A DNA stretch of 23,947 bases from contig CAAGIU010000311.1 of the NCBI GenBank assembly GCA_900770015.1, forward strand, positions 1-23,947, read 5' to 3'. The DNA comes from an uncultured Oscillospiraceae bacterium. Lineage in GTDB: Bacteria > Bacillota_A > Clostridia > Oscillospirales > Oscillospiraceae. Positions 7,430 to 17,053 of the stretch are shown piece after piece. How positions within the stretch are numbered: the stretch's first letter is position 1; every line of letters begins with the position of its first letter. A model generated the notes under the pieces. The model was not told where the DNA came from and did no database searches. It worked only from the letters and a program-made list of their open reading frames with translations. The position numbers were made by a program, and so were the translations under genes.

Positions 7430-8401
7430 ATGGAATTCAGAAAAGAAACAACGCTTGCTGAGATTCTGGATCAGCCCTGCTTTGCTCAGATGGACGGACA
7501 GTTCATATCCAGTGCCATGGGAGACTGGTTTCAGGAGAAACGCCAGCTCACATTGGAACAGCTTCAGAAGCAAAATCCCACCTGGAACTGCGAGGACATC
7601 ATCTATGGCCTCATCCGTTTGCAGGAGGTCGCAACGGGTGGAAATCAGTATGTCTATCCGGTCAGGAATGGCGTTCGTCTGATCCATCTTCCTGCAAAGG
7701 AAAAAAGATATGAAACCTATGTGATTCTGAATGCCGGAGGCGCGTATGGCGCGGTATGCACCATGGTGGAATCATTGCCGGTTGCTGCCAAGCTCAACGA
7801 GCTGGGAATGGATTGTTTTTGCCTGAATTACAGTACTGCCAACAAGGCCAGCTTTCTGAAAGGACTGATGCCCACTCCCTTGGACGACCTCGCAGCAGCA
7901 TGGAATTTTATTAAGGAGCACGAAACTAAATTTCGTGTAAATGCTGAGAAGTACATTGTTGGGGGCTTTTCGGCCGGTGGTCACCTGAGTGCTATGTGGG
8001 GCACGCCCCACCGTGGTGCAAGAAGCTATGGAATTGTAAATCCAGAAGCCTTACTGCTGGCCTATCCGCTGATTGGACTGGAGAACATCCACGGATCGGC
8101 AGCAGCAATCATCAAAACCGGAATGCTTGGTATGGGCTTTGGGCAAAAGAAAGTGCCGGAATACACAGCCAGCCATCATGTGGATGCACAATACCCTGCG
8201 GTATATCTGGTTCAGGCATTGGACGACGACACGGTTCCGGCACAGGATGCCAAAGATATGGAAGCTGCCCTGATGGCTGTGAATGTTCGGCATCAAATGG
8301 AACGTGTGGTATCCGGTGGACATGGCTTCGGCCTTGGAAGTGCCACACCGGCAGATGGTTGGGTAGAGCGGGCTTTCAGTTTTATGGAGGACAGGATATG
8401 A
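7430..8401 (+). CDS. Alpha/beta hydrolase, acetyl-esterase-like
   Basis: 323 residues. Oxyanion region NAGGAYG (101-107), nucleophile Ser181 in GGFSAGGH, acid in LDDDTVP (Asp266 or Asp267) and His298 in GGHGFG mark a BD-FAE/acetylesterase type alpha/beta hydrolase. An extra N-terminal region of about 75 residues precedes the fold. The start ATG follows TAGGAGG closely. It is the first of eight tightly packed genes, and its stop overlaps the GH3 start (ATGA). No signal peptide is seen. In this setting it probably removes acetyl or similar acyl groups from rhamnosides before glycosidase action; which acyl group is unknown. Confidence 0.86.
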   Translation: MEFRKETTLAEILDQPCFAQMDGQFISSAMGDWFQEKRQLTLEQLQKQNPTWNCEDIIYGLIRLQEVATGGNQYVYPVRNGVRLIHLPAKEKRYETYVILNAGGAYGAVCTMVESLPVAAKLNELGMDCFCLNYSTANKASFLKGLMPTPLDDLAAAWNFIKEHETKFRVNAEKYIVGGFSAGGHLSAMWGTPHRGARSYGIVNPEALLLAYPLIGLENIHGSAAAIIKTGMLGMGFGQKKVPEYTASHHVDAQYPAVYLVQALDDDTVPAQDAKDMEAALMAVNVRHQMERVVSGGHGFGLGSATPADGWVERAFSFMEDRI

Positions 8402-10917
8402 GAAACAGAATGGCTGTACCGGATCGTTCCGTCACGGAACGGGAAAGAAAGAACGTAGCGATCTCAACGCAGATTGCTGTGGAAGGAATCGTTCTTCTTG
8501 AAAACAAGGGCGTACTGCCTCTTAGTAAAAACACGAAAACCATTGCTTTGTTCGGAAGCGGAGCCAGGCGCACGGTGAAGGGCGGCACCGGCTCCGGCGA
8601 CGTGAACACAAGAGACTATGTGACCGTGGAACAGGGGTTGAAAAACGCTGGTTTTCAGATTGTAACGGATGCGTGGCTTTCCGCGCAGGAAACCGCCATG
8701 CTCCGGGCGAAGAAGGAATATGACGATCATATTCAGGAGCTTTCCCATCAGGGAATCAGCGTCGCGTTACTGACCATGATGGGTAAACCCTTCAAAGAAC
8801 CGGAGTTCAGAGAAATTCAGACGGAGGAGCTTGCCTCGGCGGATGCAGCCATCTATGTCCTTGCTCGCAACTCCGGTGAGGGAGCGGACCGGAAGGTCGT
8901 CCCCGGTGATTACCTGTTGACTGATACGGAGTGCCGGGATATTGAACTGCTGGCAAAAACCTATGACCGCTTTGTGCTGTTGCTGAATGTGGGCGGCGTG
9001 GTGGACATCGAGTGTGTCCGAGAACTGCCCGGAGCGGTAGTGCTGATGAGCCAGGGCGGCAGCGGCTGCGGAGACGCTGTTGCAAAGGTGCTGACCGGCG
9101 AGGTCAACCCCAGCGGCAGGCTGACCGCGACCTGGGCGAAACGGTATGAAGACTATCCATTTGCCGGGGAATATGCCGCAGATCCCAACGACAGCTATTA
9201 CAAAGAGGGCATTTATGTGGGTTACCGCTGGTTTGATTCTTTCGGAAGCGAACCCCGGTATCCTTTCGGCTATGGCCTGTCCTATACGGAGTTTGCGTGG
9301 AATACGCAGCATGTTACCGTTCAGGGCGACCAAGTAACTGTGACGGTTTCCGTCACCAACACAGGAAGCATCCCCGGTAAAGAAGTGGTGCAAATTTTTG
9401 CTTCTCAGCCCCAAACGGAGCTGCCCAAGGCGGACAAAGTATTGGCTGGCTTCCACAAGACATATCTGATTCTCCCCGGAGCAACAGAAACAGTCAAGGT
9501 GTCGTTCCCGGTACAGCAGCTTGCTTCTTATGATGCGAGTAAGAGCGCATGGGTGTTGGAACAGGGAGAATACGGGATCTATGTCGGCAGGCACAGCGGT
9601 CATACGGAATTGGTGGCCGCCCTTACGCTGGACAAAACCGTTGTGACGGAGCGGTGCAAAGCCCTGTTCCGGCAGGAACAGGTGGACGAGATTGTACCCA
9701 AAATCGCCCCGGTGACTTATGAATGCCCGAAAGTGCCGGTGGATGTCAAAGCATTGGAAACGGTGGAACATACCTATACTGAGAAGTACAGCCCACTTTC
9801 GGTTCCGGAAAAAGCGGTAACATTCCAGAATGTTGTGTCAGGAGCCGCGACAGCCGAAGAACTGGTCGGGCAGATGACTGCCGATGAGCTGGCTCTGCTC
9901 TGCATCGGTGCTGCCCGGGTCAGCTTTACCGATTTCTCTGTGATTGGCAATGCTTCCAAATCCATTCCGGGAGCGGCGGGTGACACAACAGACCGGCTTT
10001 CCTATTATGGTCTGCCCCAATGTGCCATGGCGGACGGCCCTGCCGGAATTCGTGTCAACCCCAAGGTTTATCAGCGGGGAGATACCTACATTAACAATGT
10101 GGATGAAGACCCCATTCTGGGTAAGGTGCTGCCGCCTGAGCTGCGCAAGGTGGATTTAAGCGGTACGGAGGTCAAATATCAGTATTGTACCGCGCTGCCC
10201 GTAGCCGTGCAAATTGCCCAGACATGGAATCCGAAGCTGGCGGAGCTGGCCGGTGATGTGGCCGGTTCCGAGATGGACGAACTGGGAATCGATCTCTGGC
10301 TTGCTCCGGGCATGAACATTCATCGCAATCCGCTGTGCGGACGAAACTTCGAGTATTACGCGGAAGATCCGTACCTGTCCGGTGTTTTTGCTGCCGCAGT
10401 CACCCGCGGCGTTCAGAAACACCCCGGAAAAGGCACCTGCATCAAGCATCTGGCTGTCAACAATCAGGAGACAAACCGCTCTACCTCCAATTCTCATGTT
10501 TCCGAACGGGCACTCCGGGAGATTTACCTGAAAGGCTTTGAAATCTGTGTAAAGGAAGCGCAACCGCTTTCTGTCATGACATCGATGAACTTACTGAACG
10601 GCATACACACAGCCAATGATCCGGATCTGCTCATCCATGCACTCCGTGACGAATGGGGCTTTGAGGGAATCGTGATGACGGATTGGGGCGTTACCGGGAG
10701 CTTTGTCAATATTGGGGAGAAGCGCAAATATGGCTCAGCAACGCCTATCGGCTGTATTCTGGCAGGGAACGATCTGATCATGCCCGGAACCAAGTTTGAT
10801 GAGGATACGCTTTTGGCGGCAGCGCAGGACGGCAGCCTGCCCATCCCCAATCTGCAGGTCTGCGCGGTTCGTATTGTGAAACTGTTGGTTAAGTGCCAAG
10901 CCGGCATGGAAGGATGA
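8398..10917 (+). CDS. GH3 family glycosidase with permuted domain order
   Basis: 839 residues. The domains run in reverse of the common GH3 order. First comes the alpha/beta sandwich usually found C-terminal (about 45-310, with GSGARRTVKGGTGSGDVN and SQGGSGCGDAVAKVLTGE). Next is the fibronectin-like module (about 315-420, PGKEVVQIFAS). Last is the catalytic TIM barrel (about 485-820), with KHLAVNNQE and nucleophile Asp762 in MTDWG. The same inverted order is known for beta-glucosidases of Ruminococcus albus and Butyrivibrio. The start is the ATG overlapping the previous stop; an open extension upstream to 7996 is only frame overlap with the esterase. No signal peptide is seen, so it works in the cytoplasm, most likely removing beta-linked glucose or a similar sugar left after rhamnose removal. 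Confidence 0.92.
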   Translation: MRNRMAVPDRSVTERERKNVAISTQIAVEGIVLLENKGVLPLSKNTKTIALFGSGARRTVKGGTGSGDVNTRDYVTVEQGLKNAGFQIVTDAWLSAQETAMLRAKKEYDDHIQELSHQGISVALLTMMGKPFKEPEFREIQTEELASADAAIYVLARNSGEGADRKVVPGDYLLTDTECRDIELLAKTYDRFVLLLNVGGVVDIECVRELPGAVVLMSQGGSGCGDAVAKVLTGEVNPSGRLTATWAKRYEDYPFAGEYAADPNDSYYKEGIYVGYRWFDSFGSEPRYPFGYGLSYTEFAWNTQHVTVQGDQVTVTVSVTNTGSIPGKEVVQIFASQPQTELPKADKVLAGFHKTYLILPGATETVKVSFPVQQLASYDASKSAWVLEQGEYGIYVGRHSGHTELVAALTLDKTVVTERCKALFRQEQVDEIVPKIAPVTYECPKVPVDVKALETVEHTYTEKYSPLSVPEKAVTFQNVVSGAATAEELVGQMTADELALLCIGAARVSFTDFSVIGNASKSIPGAAGDTTDRLSYYGLPQCAMADGPAGIRVNPKVYQRGDTYINNVDEDPILGKVLPPELRKVDLSGTEVKYQYCTALPVAVQIAQTWNPKLAELAGDVAGSEMDELGIDLWLAPGMNIHRNPLCGRNFEYYAEDPYLSGVFAAAVTRGVQKHPGKGTCIKHLAVNNQETNRSTSNSHVSERALREIYLKGFEICVKEAQPLSVMTSMNLLNGIHTANDPDLLIHALRDEWGFEGIVMTDWGVTGSFVNIGEKRKYGSATPIGCILAGNDLIMPGTKFDEDTLLAAAQDGSLPIPNLQVCAVRIVKLLVKCQAGMEG

Positions 10918-10921
10918 GAAA

Positions 10922-13642
10922 ATGGAAATCTACGCAGTAAAAATGGGTGGTCTGAATGACCCTGTTGGATTTGACTTTACGCCGCTTCTGTGTTCCTGGA
11001 AGGTTCGCGGAAATACCGGGAAAAAGCAGCAATGGGCCGGAATTCAGGTTGCTTCCGACCAAGCCCTTTCCGGTATTCTCTGGGAGAAAGAGGGCAGCTT
11101 GAACAGTCTGGGCGAGGTGCTGGATTTGCCCTTGCAGCCGTATACCCGGTACTACTATCAGGTTACCGTCCGTAGCGATGCGGGAGAGGAAGCAAAAAGC
11201 GATATCCAGTATTTTGAGACTGCCAAACTGAGTGAACCGTGGCAGGCGAAGTGGATCGGTGTCCAGGGGGATGATACCCATCCCGAATTTTTTAAGGCGT
11301 TTGCACTTAAAAAGGATGTGCAGTCCGCGAGACTTTATATCTGCGGTCTTGGCATCTTTGAGGCATTCATCAATGGGCAGAAAGCAGGCAATGATCTTCT
11401 TGCTCCCTTTATCAACGACTACGAGGAACACTATCAGTATTGCTCCTATGATGTGACGGATCTGCTGAAAGAGCAGAATGAACTCTCTGTTCTGCTGGGT
11501 GACGGCTGGTATCGGGGCCATTTTGGCTTGGGTGAACCCACGCATTATGACCGCCCTCTGGCGCTGATCGCGGAGCTGCGCATCGTATATTCCGATGGTT
11601 CCGTCGAAACAATCTGCACCGATGAATCCTGGCAGTACCGCCGCAGCTTTACAACGCTTTCCGATATTTATAACGGGGAAACACAGGATTATACCCTGCC
11701 GTTGGGCAACTGGCAGAGTGCGGTTGCCATCAATGCGCCCGGGAAGCTGTGCGAGCGGTATTCTCCGCCGCTGCACGATATGGAATCCTTCCCGGTGAAA
11801 GAGGTCGTTCATACGCCTGCCGGGGAAACCGTCCTGGATTTCGGTCAGAACTTCGCCGGTCATGTGGTGTGTACGCAGGAGCTTCCTGCAGGAACCACCA
11901 TGACGCTGGAATTCGGTGAGGTTTTGCAAAACGGTAATTTCTATCATGACAATTACCGCAATGCCGAATCCAAATTCACCTATGTGTCGGACGGAATTTG
12001 CCGAGAGATTCGTCCCCGCTTTACCTTCTTCGGCTTCCGCTATGTAAAGGTCAGCGGGCTTGACCATGTGGATGCTGGCTGCTTTGAGGGGCGTGCCATC
12101 TATTCCGAAATGGATCAGACCGGATTCATCCATACCGGTAACGAGAAGATCAACCAGCTTTTCTCTAACTCGCTGTGGGGTCTGAAATCCAATTTCCTGG
12201 ATATGCCCACGGACTGTCCCCAACGGGACGAGCGGCTGGGCTGGACCGGCGACGCCCAGGTGTTCTGTACCACCGCAGGGTTCCACATGGATACCCGGGC
12301 GTTCTACCACAAGTTCCTGCGGGATCTGCGCAGCGACCAAAAACGCAATAACGGAGCAGCGGCCATCTACCTGCCCAACGCGTTTCCAGGCTTGACCGCC
12401 GGAATCTGGAGCGATGTGGCGACTTTTATGCCCAAGATGCTCTATGACTATTACGGCAGCAGGGAGCTGCTTGCCGAACATTATCCTCTGATGAAGGATT
12501 GGGTGGACTATGTCTACCGGGCAGACCATGCGCGAGGACAGAAAAATTTGTATGACTTTGGCTTCCAGTTCGGCGACTGGCTGGCTCTGGATGGTTCCAC
12601 TGAGCAGTCCACCTTTGGCCGCACGGATAACGGCTATCTCTGTTCGATGTACTATTGGGCCTCCACCCGCTATGTTGCGGATGCGGCAAAGGCGTTGGGA
12701 CTGGAGGAAGCGGTTGAATACGAAGCAAGAGCGGACGCTATTAAGGCAGCGATTCTTGCTGAATACTTTACTGTTACCGGACGGCTCGCCATTGACACCC
12801 AGACCGGATATCTGGCCGCCCTGAAATTCGGCGTTTACAAGGACAAGCAGAGAATTATCGACGGTCTGAAAGACCGAATGAAAAAAGACTTGAACCGGCT
12901 GAAAGGCGGATTTGTGGGTTCGACCATGATGAACTGTGTTCTGGCGGAAAACGGCATGGTGGACAAAGCCTACGACTTCCTGTTCTATGAGGGGTTCCCC
13001 GGCTGGCTATATGCGGTAAATTTGGGCGCAACCACCATCTGGGAACGGTGGAACAGCATCCTGCCGGACGGCTCCATCAGCGGGACGGGCATGAACAGCC
13101 TGAACCACTATTCCTATGGCAGTGTGGTGGAATTCCTGTACCGGTACAGTGCCGGAATCCAACCCACAGCACCTGGCTTCCGAAAAACGAAAATCGCGCC
13201 CCAGCCCGAAATTCGTCTGGGACATATGGAGTGTAGCTTTGATAGTGCAAGCGGCAAGTATATGTCCAACTGGAATATCGAGGAGGATGGAAGTCTGGCC
13301 TTCCACATCGAAATTCCCTTTGGATGCGAAGCAGAAGTATTCCTGCCTGAACAGGAAAGCAAGCTGCTGACCGCAGGCAGCTATGATTTCCTAATTCGGA
13401 CGCAGCGGGATTACCGGGCGCTCTATTCCGGCTCCACGCCCTATGAGCAGCTGTTCGAGGATGATCGGGCTGCCGCGATTTTGAAGAAATATGTGCCGGA
13501 GATTGTAGCAGGGACGGATCGCGCCGATGCCGAGGCTATGAGCAAATGCCTGAATGATTCCAAATTCCGCGCCGCTCTGTTCCGCACACCGACAGATAAT
13601 TATGACCGGGCAATCAAAGAAATCGGAGCGATTCGAGCATAA
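10922..13642 (+). CDS. GH78 alpha-L-rhamnosidase
   Basis: 906 residues, the usual size. It begins with a beta-sandwich domain and the WQAKWIG element (about residue 104) that opens the rhamnosidase core. The catalytic (alpha/alpha)6 barrel carries the family signature DCPQRDERLGWTGD from Asp431, with the probable general acid Glu437. The probable base is Glu708 in TTIWERWNS. The segment HYSYGSVVEFLYRYSAGI and a C-terminal beta domain follow. It cleaves terminal alpha-linked L-rhamnose from oligosaccharides or aglycones. It starts four bases after the GH3 stop with GGAAGGATGAG as ribosome site. No signal peptide is seen. Confidence 0.94.
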   Translation: MEIYAVKMGGLNDPVGFDFTPLLCSWKVRGNTGKKQQWAGIQVASDQALSGILWEKEGSLNSLGEVLDLPLQPYTRYYYQVTVRSDAGEEAKSDIQYFETAKLSEPWQAKWIGVQGDDTHPEFFKAFALKKDVQSARLYICGLGIFEAFINGQKAGNDLLAPFINDYEEHYQYCSYDVTDLLKEQNELSVLLGDGWYRGHFGLGEPTHYDRPLALIAELRIVYSDGSVETICTDESWQYRRSFTTLSDIYNGETQDYTLPLGNWQSAVAINAPGKLCERYSPPLHDMESFPVKEVVHTPAGETVLDFGQNFAGHVVCTQELPAGTTMTLEFGEVLQNGNFYHDNYRNAESKFTYVSDGICREIRPRFTFFGFRYVKVSGLDHVDAGCFEGRAIYSEMDQTGFIHTGNEKINQLFSNSLWGLKSNFLDMPTDCPQRDERLGWTGDAQVFCTTAGFHMDTRAFYHKFLRDLRSDQKRNNGAAAIYLPNAFPGLTAGIWSDVATFMPKMLYDYYGSRELLAEHYPLMKDWVDYVYRADHARGQKNLYDFGFQFGDWLALDGSTEQSTFGRTDNGYLCSMYYWASTRYVADAAKALGLEEAVEYEARADAIKAAILAEYFTVTGRLAIDTQTGYLAALKFGVYKDKQRIIDGLKDRMKKDLNRLKGGFVGSTMMNCVLAENGMVDKAYDFLFYEGFPGWLYAVNLGATTIWERWNSILPDGSISGTGMNSLNHYSYGSVVEFLYRYSAGIQPTAPGFRKTKIAPQPEIRLGHMECSFDSASGKYMSNWNIEEDGSLAFHIEIPFGCEAEVFLPEQESKLLTAGSYDFLIRTQRDYRALYSGSTPYEQLFEDDRAAAILKKYVPEIVAGTDRADAEAMSKCLNDSKFRAALFRTPTDNYDRAIKEIGAIRA

Positions 13643-13654
13643 GGGGGAAAGAAC

Positions 13655-16600
13655 ATGGAGTGCAGATTATTTCATACAGAGATTGCGGAGGGTATTTTTC
13701 GCATCTCCGATAGCTTGCACGGGCCGAATGAAGATGGCTTTTCTGACGCTCCGGGACAGGCGACGCAGAATTCTTATCTTGTCGTCGGAGAAGAACGGGC
13801 AGCACTGATCGACCTGGCGGTGGACACGCCGGAGCTGTATCCTTATGCCTGTTCCATCGCCGGAATGCCTGTCCAGGTGCTTCTGACCCATGGACACCCG
13901 GATCATGTGTACCATTTGGACACCGTTTCCGAGGCATGGCTCCACCCGGCGGATCACAGCCTTGTGCGGGACGGGATTCCCGGGCTTTCCGCCCCAATGG
14001 ATGTATGTCTCTACCAGCTTGCGGACGGACAGCGGATAAATCTGGGTGGACGGGAACTGCGCGTAATTACTTTACCCGGCCACACCCTGGGCAGCGTTCT
14101 ATTTCTGGATGAGCTAACCGGGACGCTTCTCACCGGGGATACCTGCGCCCGGCGCCTGCTGTATGGTCTGACACCAACGGTACCGCTGGAAGAACATTGC
14201 AGGCTGCTGGAACAGTTGAACAAACTGGATTTTTCCGTCATGTATACTGCCCATGACCGATGCGGTCTGCCGAAGGAATATCTGCGAACCATTCTCAACT
14301 GTATCCGTAACGAACTTCCAAAAGCAGAGGAAACGGTTACCCTTCCCGTCGTTGGCCCCATGCTGAATCTGCATTGGGGAGAAGAAGCCACTCTTTCCTA
14401 TTTTGACATGGCCATTCAGGAGCAGTATCTGCCGGATCATCAGACCTTGCAGGTGACCCATTTGCGGGTGCTTCATCGGGAAAATCCCATTGGGATTGAC
14501 GAAACGCCGGACTTTAGCTGGATGCTGTCCAGCCGGGAAAGGAATGTGACCCAACAGGCATACCGAATCCTCGTCCGAACCGGGCAGGAAACCGTCTGGG
14601 ACAGCGGCTACACCCTGTCCGATCAGCAGAGCTTTATTCCCTATGAAGGAAAAAGCTTGGCAGAACGGACACGGTATTTCTGGCAGGTCACGGTATGGGA
14701 CTGTTTCGGAAATGCCGGCTGCGCAGAGGGCTTTTTTGAAACCGCTTTGCTGGACAGAACAAGCTGGACGGCGCGGTGGGTTGAAAGTGTCATGGATTGT
14801 TCCACAATTCCCATGCCTCCCTTTTGGCCGGTAAGACCGCCTGTCCGCTTTACAAAACAGTTTCTTGTGGACGGCGAGGTCTGCAAGGCACGGCTGTACG
14901 CCACCGCTCACGGCGTCTACCGTGTTTTCCTGAACGAAGAACGCCCCGACGACCGGGAATTTGCCCCGGAGCACACTGTATACGATAAAATACTGTATTA
15001 TCAAGTCTATCCAGTGGAGGCGCTGCTGCGGCAGGGGCGCAATACATTGTCTTTCCTTGTGGCGGACGGATGGTATTTCTGCCCGCAGACCAGACAGGAG
15101 ATTACGGAAGACAGCGGCAAACCGGCAATTTTGTACCAGTTGGAAATTGAATACCGGGATGGCCGCGTTCAGACAATTTGCTCTGACGGCACGGAATCCA
15201 GTTCGGTGGGAACCTGCGAATACGCCGATCTGTTTCTGGGAGAAAAGCAGGATGCTTGCCATCCTGCCGGGACGCCGCAGGCAGTCTCTCTGTGCGGTTT
15301 TTCCTTGGACAATCTTTGCGCCCAGCCCATGGATCCGGTACGGCCCGTGGCCATGCTTCCCGCGAAAGAGGTCTACCGTTCACCCAAGGGAGAATGGATC
15401 GTTGACTTTGGACAGATCATGTGTGGAAGGGCACGCATTTGGGTGAATGCCCCTAGGGGAACGGAACTCACATTTGAATACTTTGAGGTGACAGACCGCC
15501 AGGGGAATTACCGCAACACCATGATTGCGCCTCAAAAGGATGTCTATGTTTCCGATGGGACAGAGCGCCTTTATGAAGCAGCCTTTACCTTTCACGGGTT
15601 CCGGTATATCCGCGTCAGCGGCTTGGATGCTGTCCGAAAGGAAGATTTTTCGGCAGTGGTTCTTTCCACCGCAAAAGAAAATCTGGGAGAGTTCTCCTGT
15701 TCCGACAGCCGGCTGAACCGCCTGTATCAGAATATCCGCTGGTCGCAGCGAAACAATATGCTTTCTGTCCCCACCGACTGTCCCAGCCGGGAAAAGGGTG
15801 GATTCACCGGAGATATCCAGATTTACGCGCAAACAGCCATGCTCAATGAGGAAATGACCCCGTTCTTAAGCAGTTGGCTCAGGAACTTGTCCGCAGCCCA
15901 AGCCGCCAACGGCGCTGTACCCATTACCGTGCCGGAAACCGCACCTTACCGGCGCTTGATGATAGCCAACGCCCATGATTTTGGGGATGAGCCACCCGTG
16001 GGCGTGGCGGGCTGGTCGGATGCTGCCGTGATCGTCCCCTACACCATGTACCAGATGACCGGAAACCGAAGCATTTTGGAGCGGCAATATGAGAGCATGA
16101 CAAACTGGTGCAAGTATGTCCTCCACACTGCCCAAGCCCATCGGGGTGATCCAAAGCTGCCGGAAGAAGTGGATCGGTTTTTGTGGAACACCGGATTTCA
16201 CTTTGGAGAGTGGCTGATCCCCAGCGATAAGAAGGGGATTTCCCAGCGGGAAGCCTGCGAAGGTTCCGCCTACTATATCGCTCCGATTTTCGGATATCTC
16301 TCCATTCGCATTATGGCGGAGGTTGCCCGTATTCTTGAAAAGCCGGATGCAGAATACTACGCAGATACTGCCCAACAGATGAAGTGCGCGATTCAAAAGG
16401 CGCTGATCCGGGACGGTCAGCTCATTAGCGACCACATGGGTGCTTATGTGCTGATGCTGGCGCTTGATCTGGTTCCTGAGAAACTTACGGAGCGGTTTAG
16501 ACAGATTTTGATCTCCCTATTGGAGAAAAACCACGGATGTCTGGACACCGGCTTCCTGGCAACGCCCTTCTTGCTGGATGCCTTTACGAAAATCGGACGC

Positions 16601-17053
16601 AGGGATTTGGCAATTTCTCTGCTCTTTCAGACCCGGCAGCCCTCGTGGCTGTATGAGGTAGAGCAGGGTGCTACTGCAATCTGGGAGTCCTGGGATGCGA
16701 TTCTGCCTGATACGGAACCGAATATCACCAGCTATGACCACTATGCCTTTGGATACGTGGATGCGTGGATTTTTTCAAATGTAGCCGGGATTCGTCCATT
16801 GGAACCCGGTTTCCGGCGAATTGAAATCAGCCCGGAGCCGGACACGCTTCCACTGGAGCATTGTCGCAGGCGTTTTCAATGCGAATATGGAGATATTCTC
16901 GTATCCTGGAATACACATGTCCTGAAGGTATCCATCCCCTGCGGTGTCTCCGCGGTCGTGCGATGGAGGGGACAGGAATTCTGCGTAGGGAGTGGTGACT
17001 ATGTGTTTGGAGAAGAACACGGAAAGGAGTTTCGGAATGAAGGAACGCGATAA
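13655..17053 (+). CDS. Metallo-beta-lactamase fold domain fused to a GH78 alpha-L-rhamnosidase
   Basis: 1132 residues in one open frame. Residues 1 to about 250 are a complete metallo-beta-lactamase fold: His79, His81, Asp83 and His84 in THGHPDH, His143 in LPGHTLGS, Asp162 in TGDT and His200 in YTAHD give the full two-metal ligand set. From about 262 a GH78 rhamnosidase begins (THLRVLHRENPIGID, then ARWVES). Its active site is the shorter variant DCPSREKGGFTGD from Asp708, with Glu713 and Asp720, and the probable base is Glu1011 in AIWESWD. Met252 at the junction has no ribosome site at useful distance, so a separate start is unlikely. It starts 12 bases after the first GH78 gene. The MBL part may hydrolyse an ester or lactone on the substrate; that is inference. 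Confidence 0.9.
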   Translation: MECRLFHTEIAEGIFRISDSLHGPNEDGFSDAPGQATQNSYLVVGEERAALIDLAVDTPELYPYACSIAGMPVQVLLTHGHPDHVYHLDTVSEAWLHPADHSLVRDGIPGLSAPMDVCLYQLADGQRINLGGRELRVITLPGHTLGSVLFLDELTGTLLTGDTCARRLLYGLTPTVPLEEHCRLLEQLNKLDFSVMYTAHDRCGLPKEYLRTILNCIRNELPKAEETVTLPVVGPMLNLHWGEEATLSYFDMAIQEQYLPDHQTLQVTHLRVLHRENPIGIDETPDFSWMLSSRERNVTQQAYRILVRTGQETVWDSGYTLSDQQSFIPYEGKSLAERTRYFWQVTVWDCFGNAGCAEGFFETALLDRTSWTARWVESVMDCSTIPMPPFWPVRPPVRFTKQFLVDGEVCKARLYATAHGVYRVFLNEERPDDREFAPEHTVYDKILYYQVYPVEALLRQGRNTLSFLVADGWYFCPQTRQEITEDSGKPAILYQLEIEYRDGRVQTICSDGTESSSVGTCEYADLFLGEKQDACHPAGTPQAVSLCGFSLDNLCAQPMDPVRPVAMLPAKEVYRSPKGEWIVDFGQIMCGRARIWVNAPRGTELTFEYFEVTDRQGNYRNTMIAPQKDVYVSDGTERLYEAAFTFHGFRYIRVSGLDAVRKEDFSAVVLSTAKENLGEFSCSDSRLNRLYQNIRWSQRNNMLSVPTDCPSREKGGFTGDIQIYAQTAMLNEEMTPFLSSWLRNLSAAQAANGAVPITVPETAPYRRLMIANAHDFGDEPPVGVAGWSDAAVIVPYTMYQMTGNRSILERQYESMTNWCKYVLHTAQAHRGDPKLPEEVDRFLWNTGFHFGEWLIPSDKKGISQREACEGSAYYIAPIFGYLSIRIMAEVARILEKPDAEYYADTAQQMKCAIQKALIRDGQLISDHMGAYVLMLALDLVPEKLTERFRQILISLLEKNHGCLDTGFLATPFLLDAFTKIGRRDLAISLLFQTRQPSWLYEVEQGATAIWESWDAILPDTEPNITSYDHYAFGYVDAWIFSNVAGIRPLEPGFRRIEISPEPDTLPLEHCRRRFQCEYGDILVSWNTHVLKVSIPCGVSAVVRWRGQEFCVGSGDYVFGEEHGKEFRNEGTR

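Noticed and set aside
7996..8397. Longer N-terminus for the GH3 protein
   Set aside because: It would overlap almost half of the esterase gene in another frame; the sequence is low in family likeness and the ATG at 8398 fits the domain start.
10889..12529. Long minus-strand open frame opposite the first GH78 gene
   Set aside because: It has no ribosome site or family motif and lies opposite a clearly real gene; it results from codon bias. The same holds for minus-strand frames at 3503-4450, 5274-6236, 8767-9771, 14114-15262 and 19728-21227.
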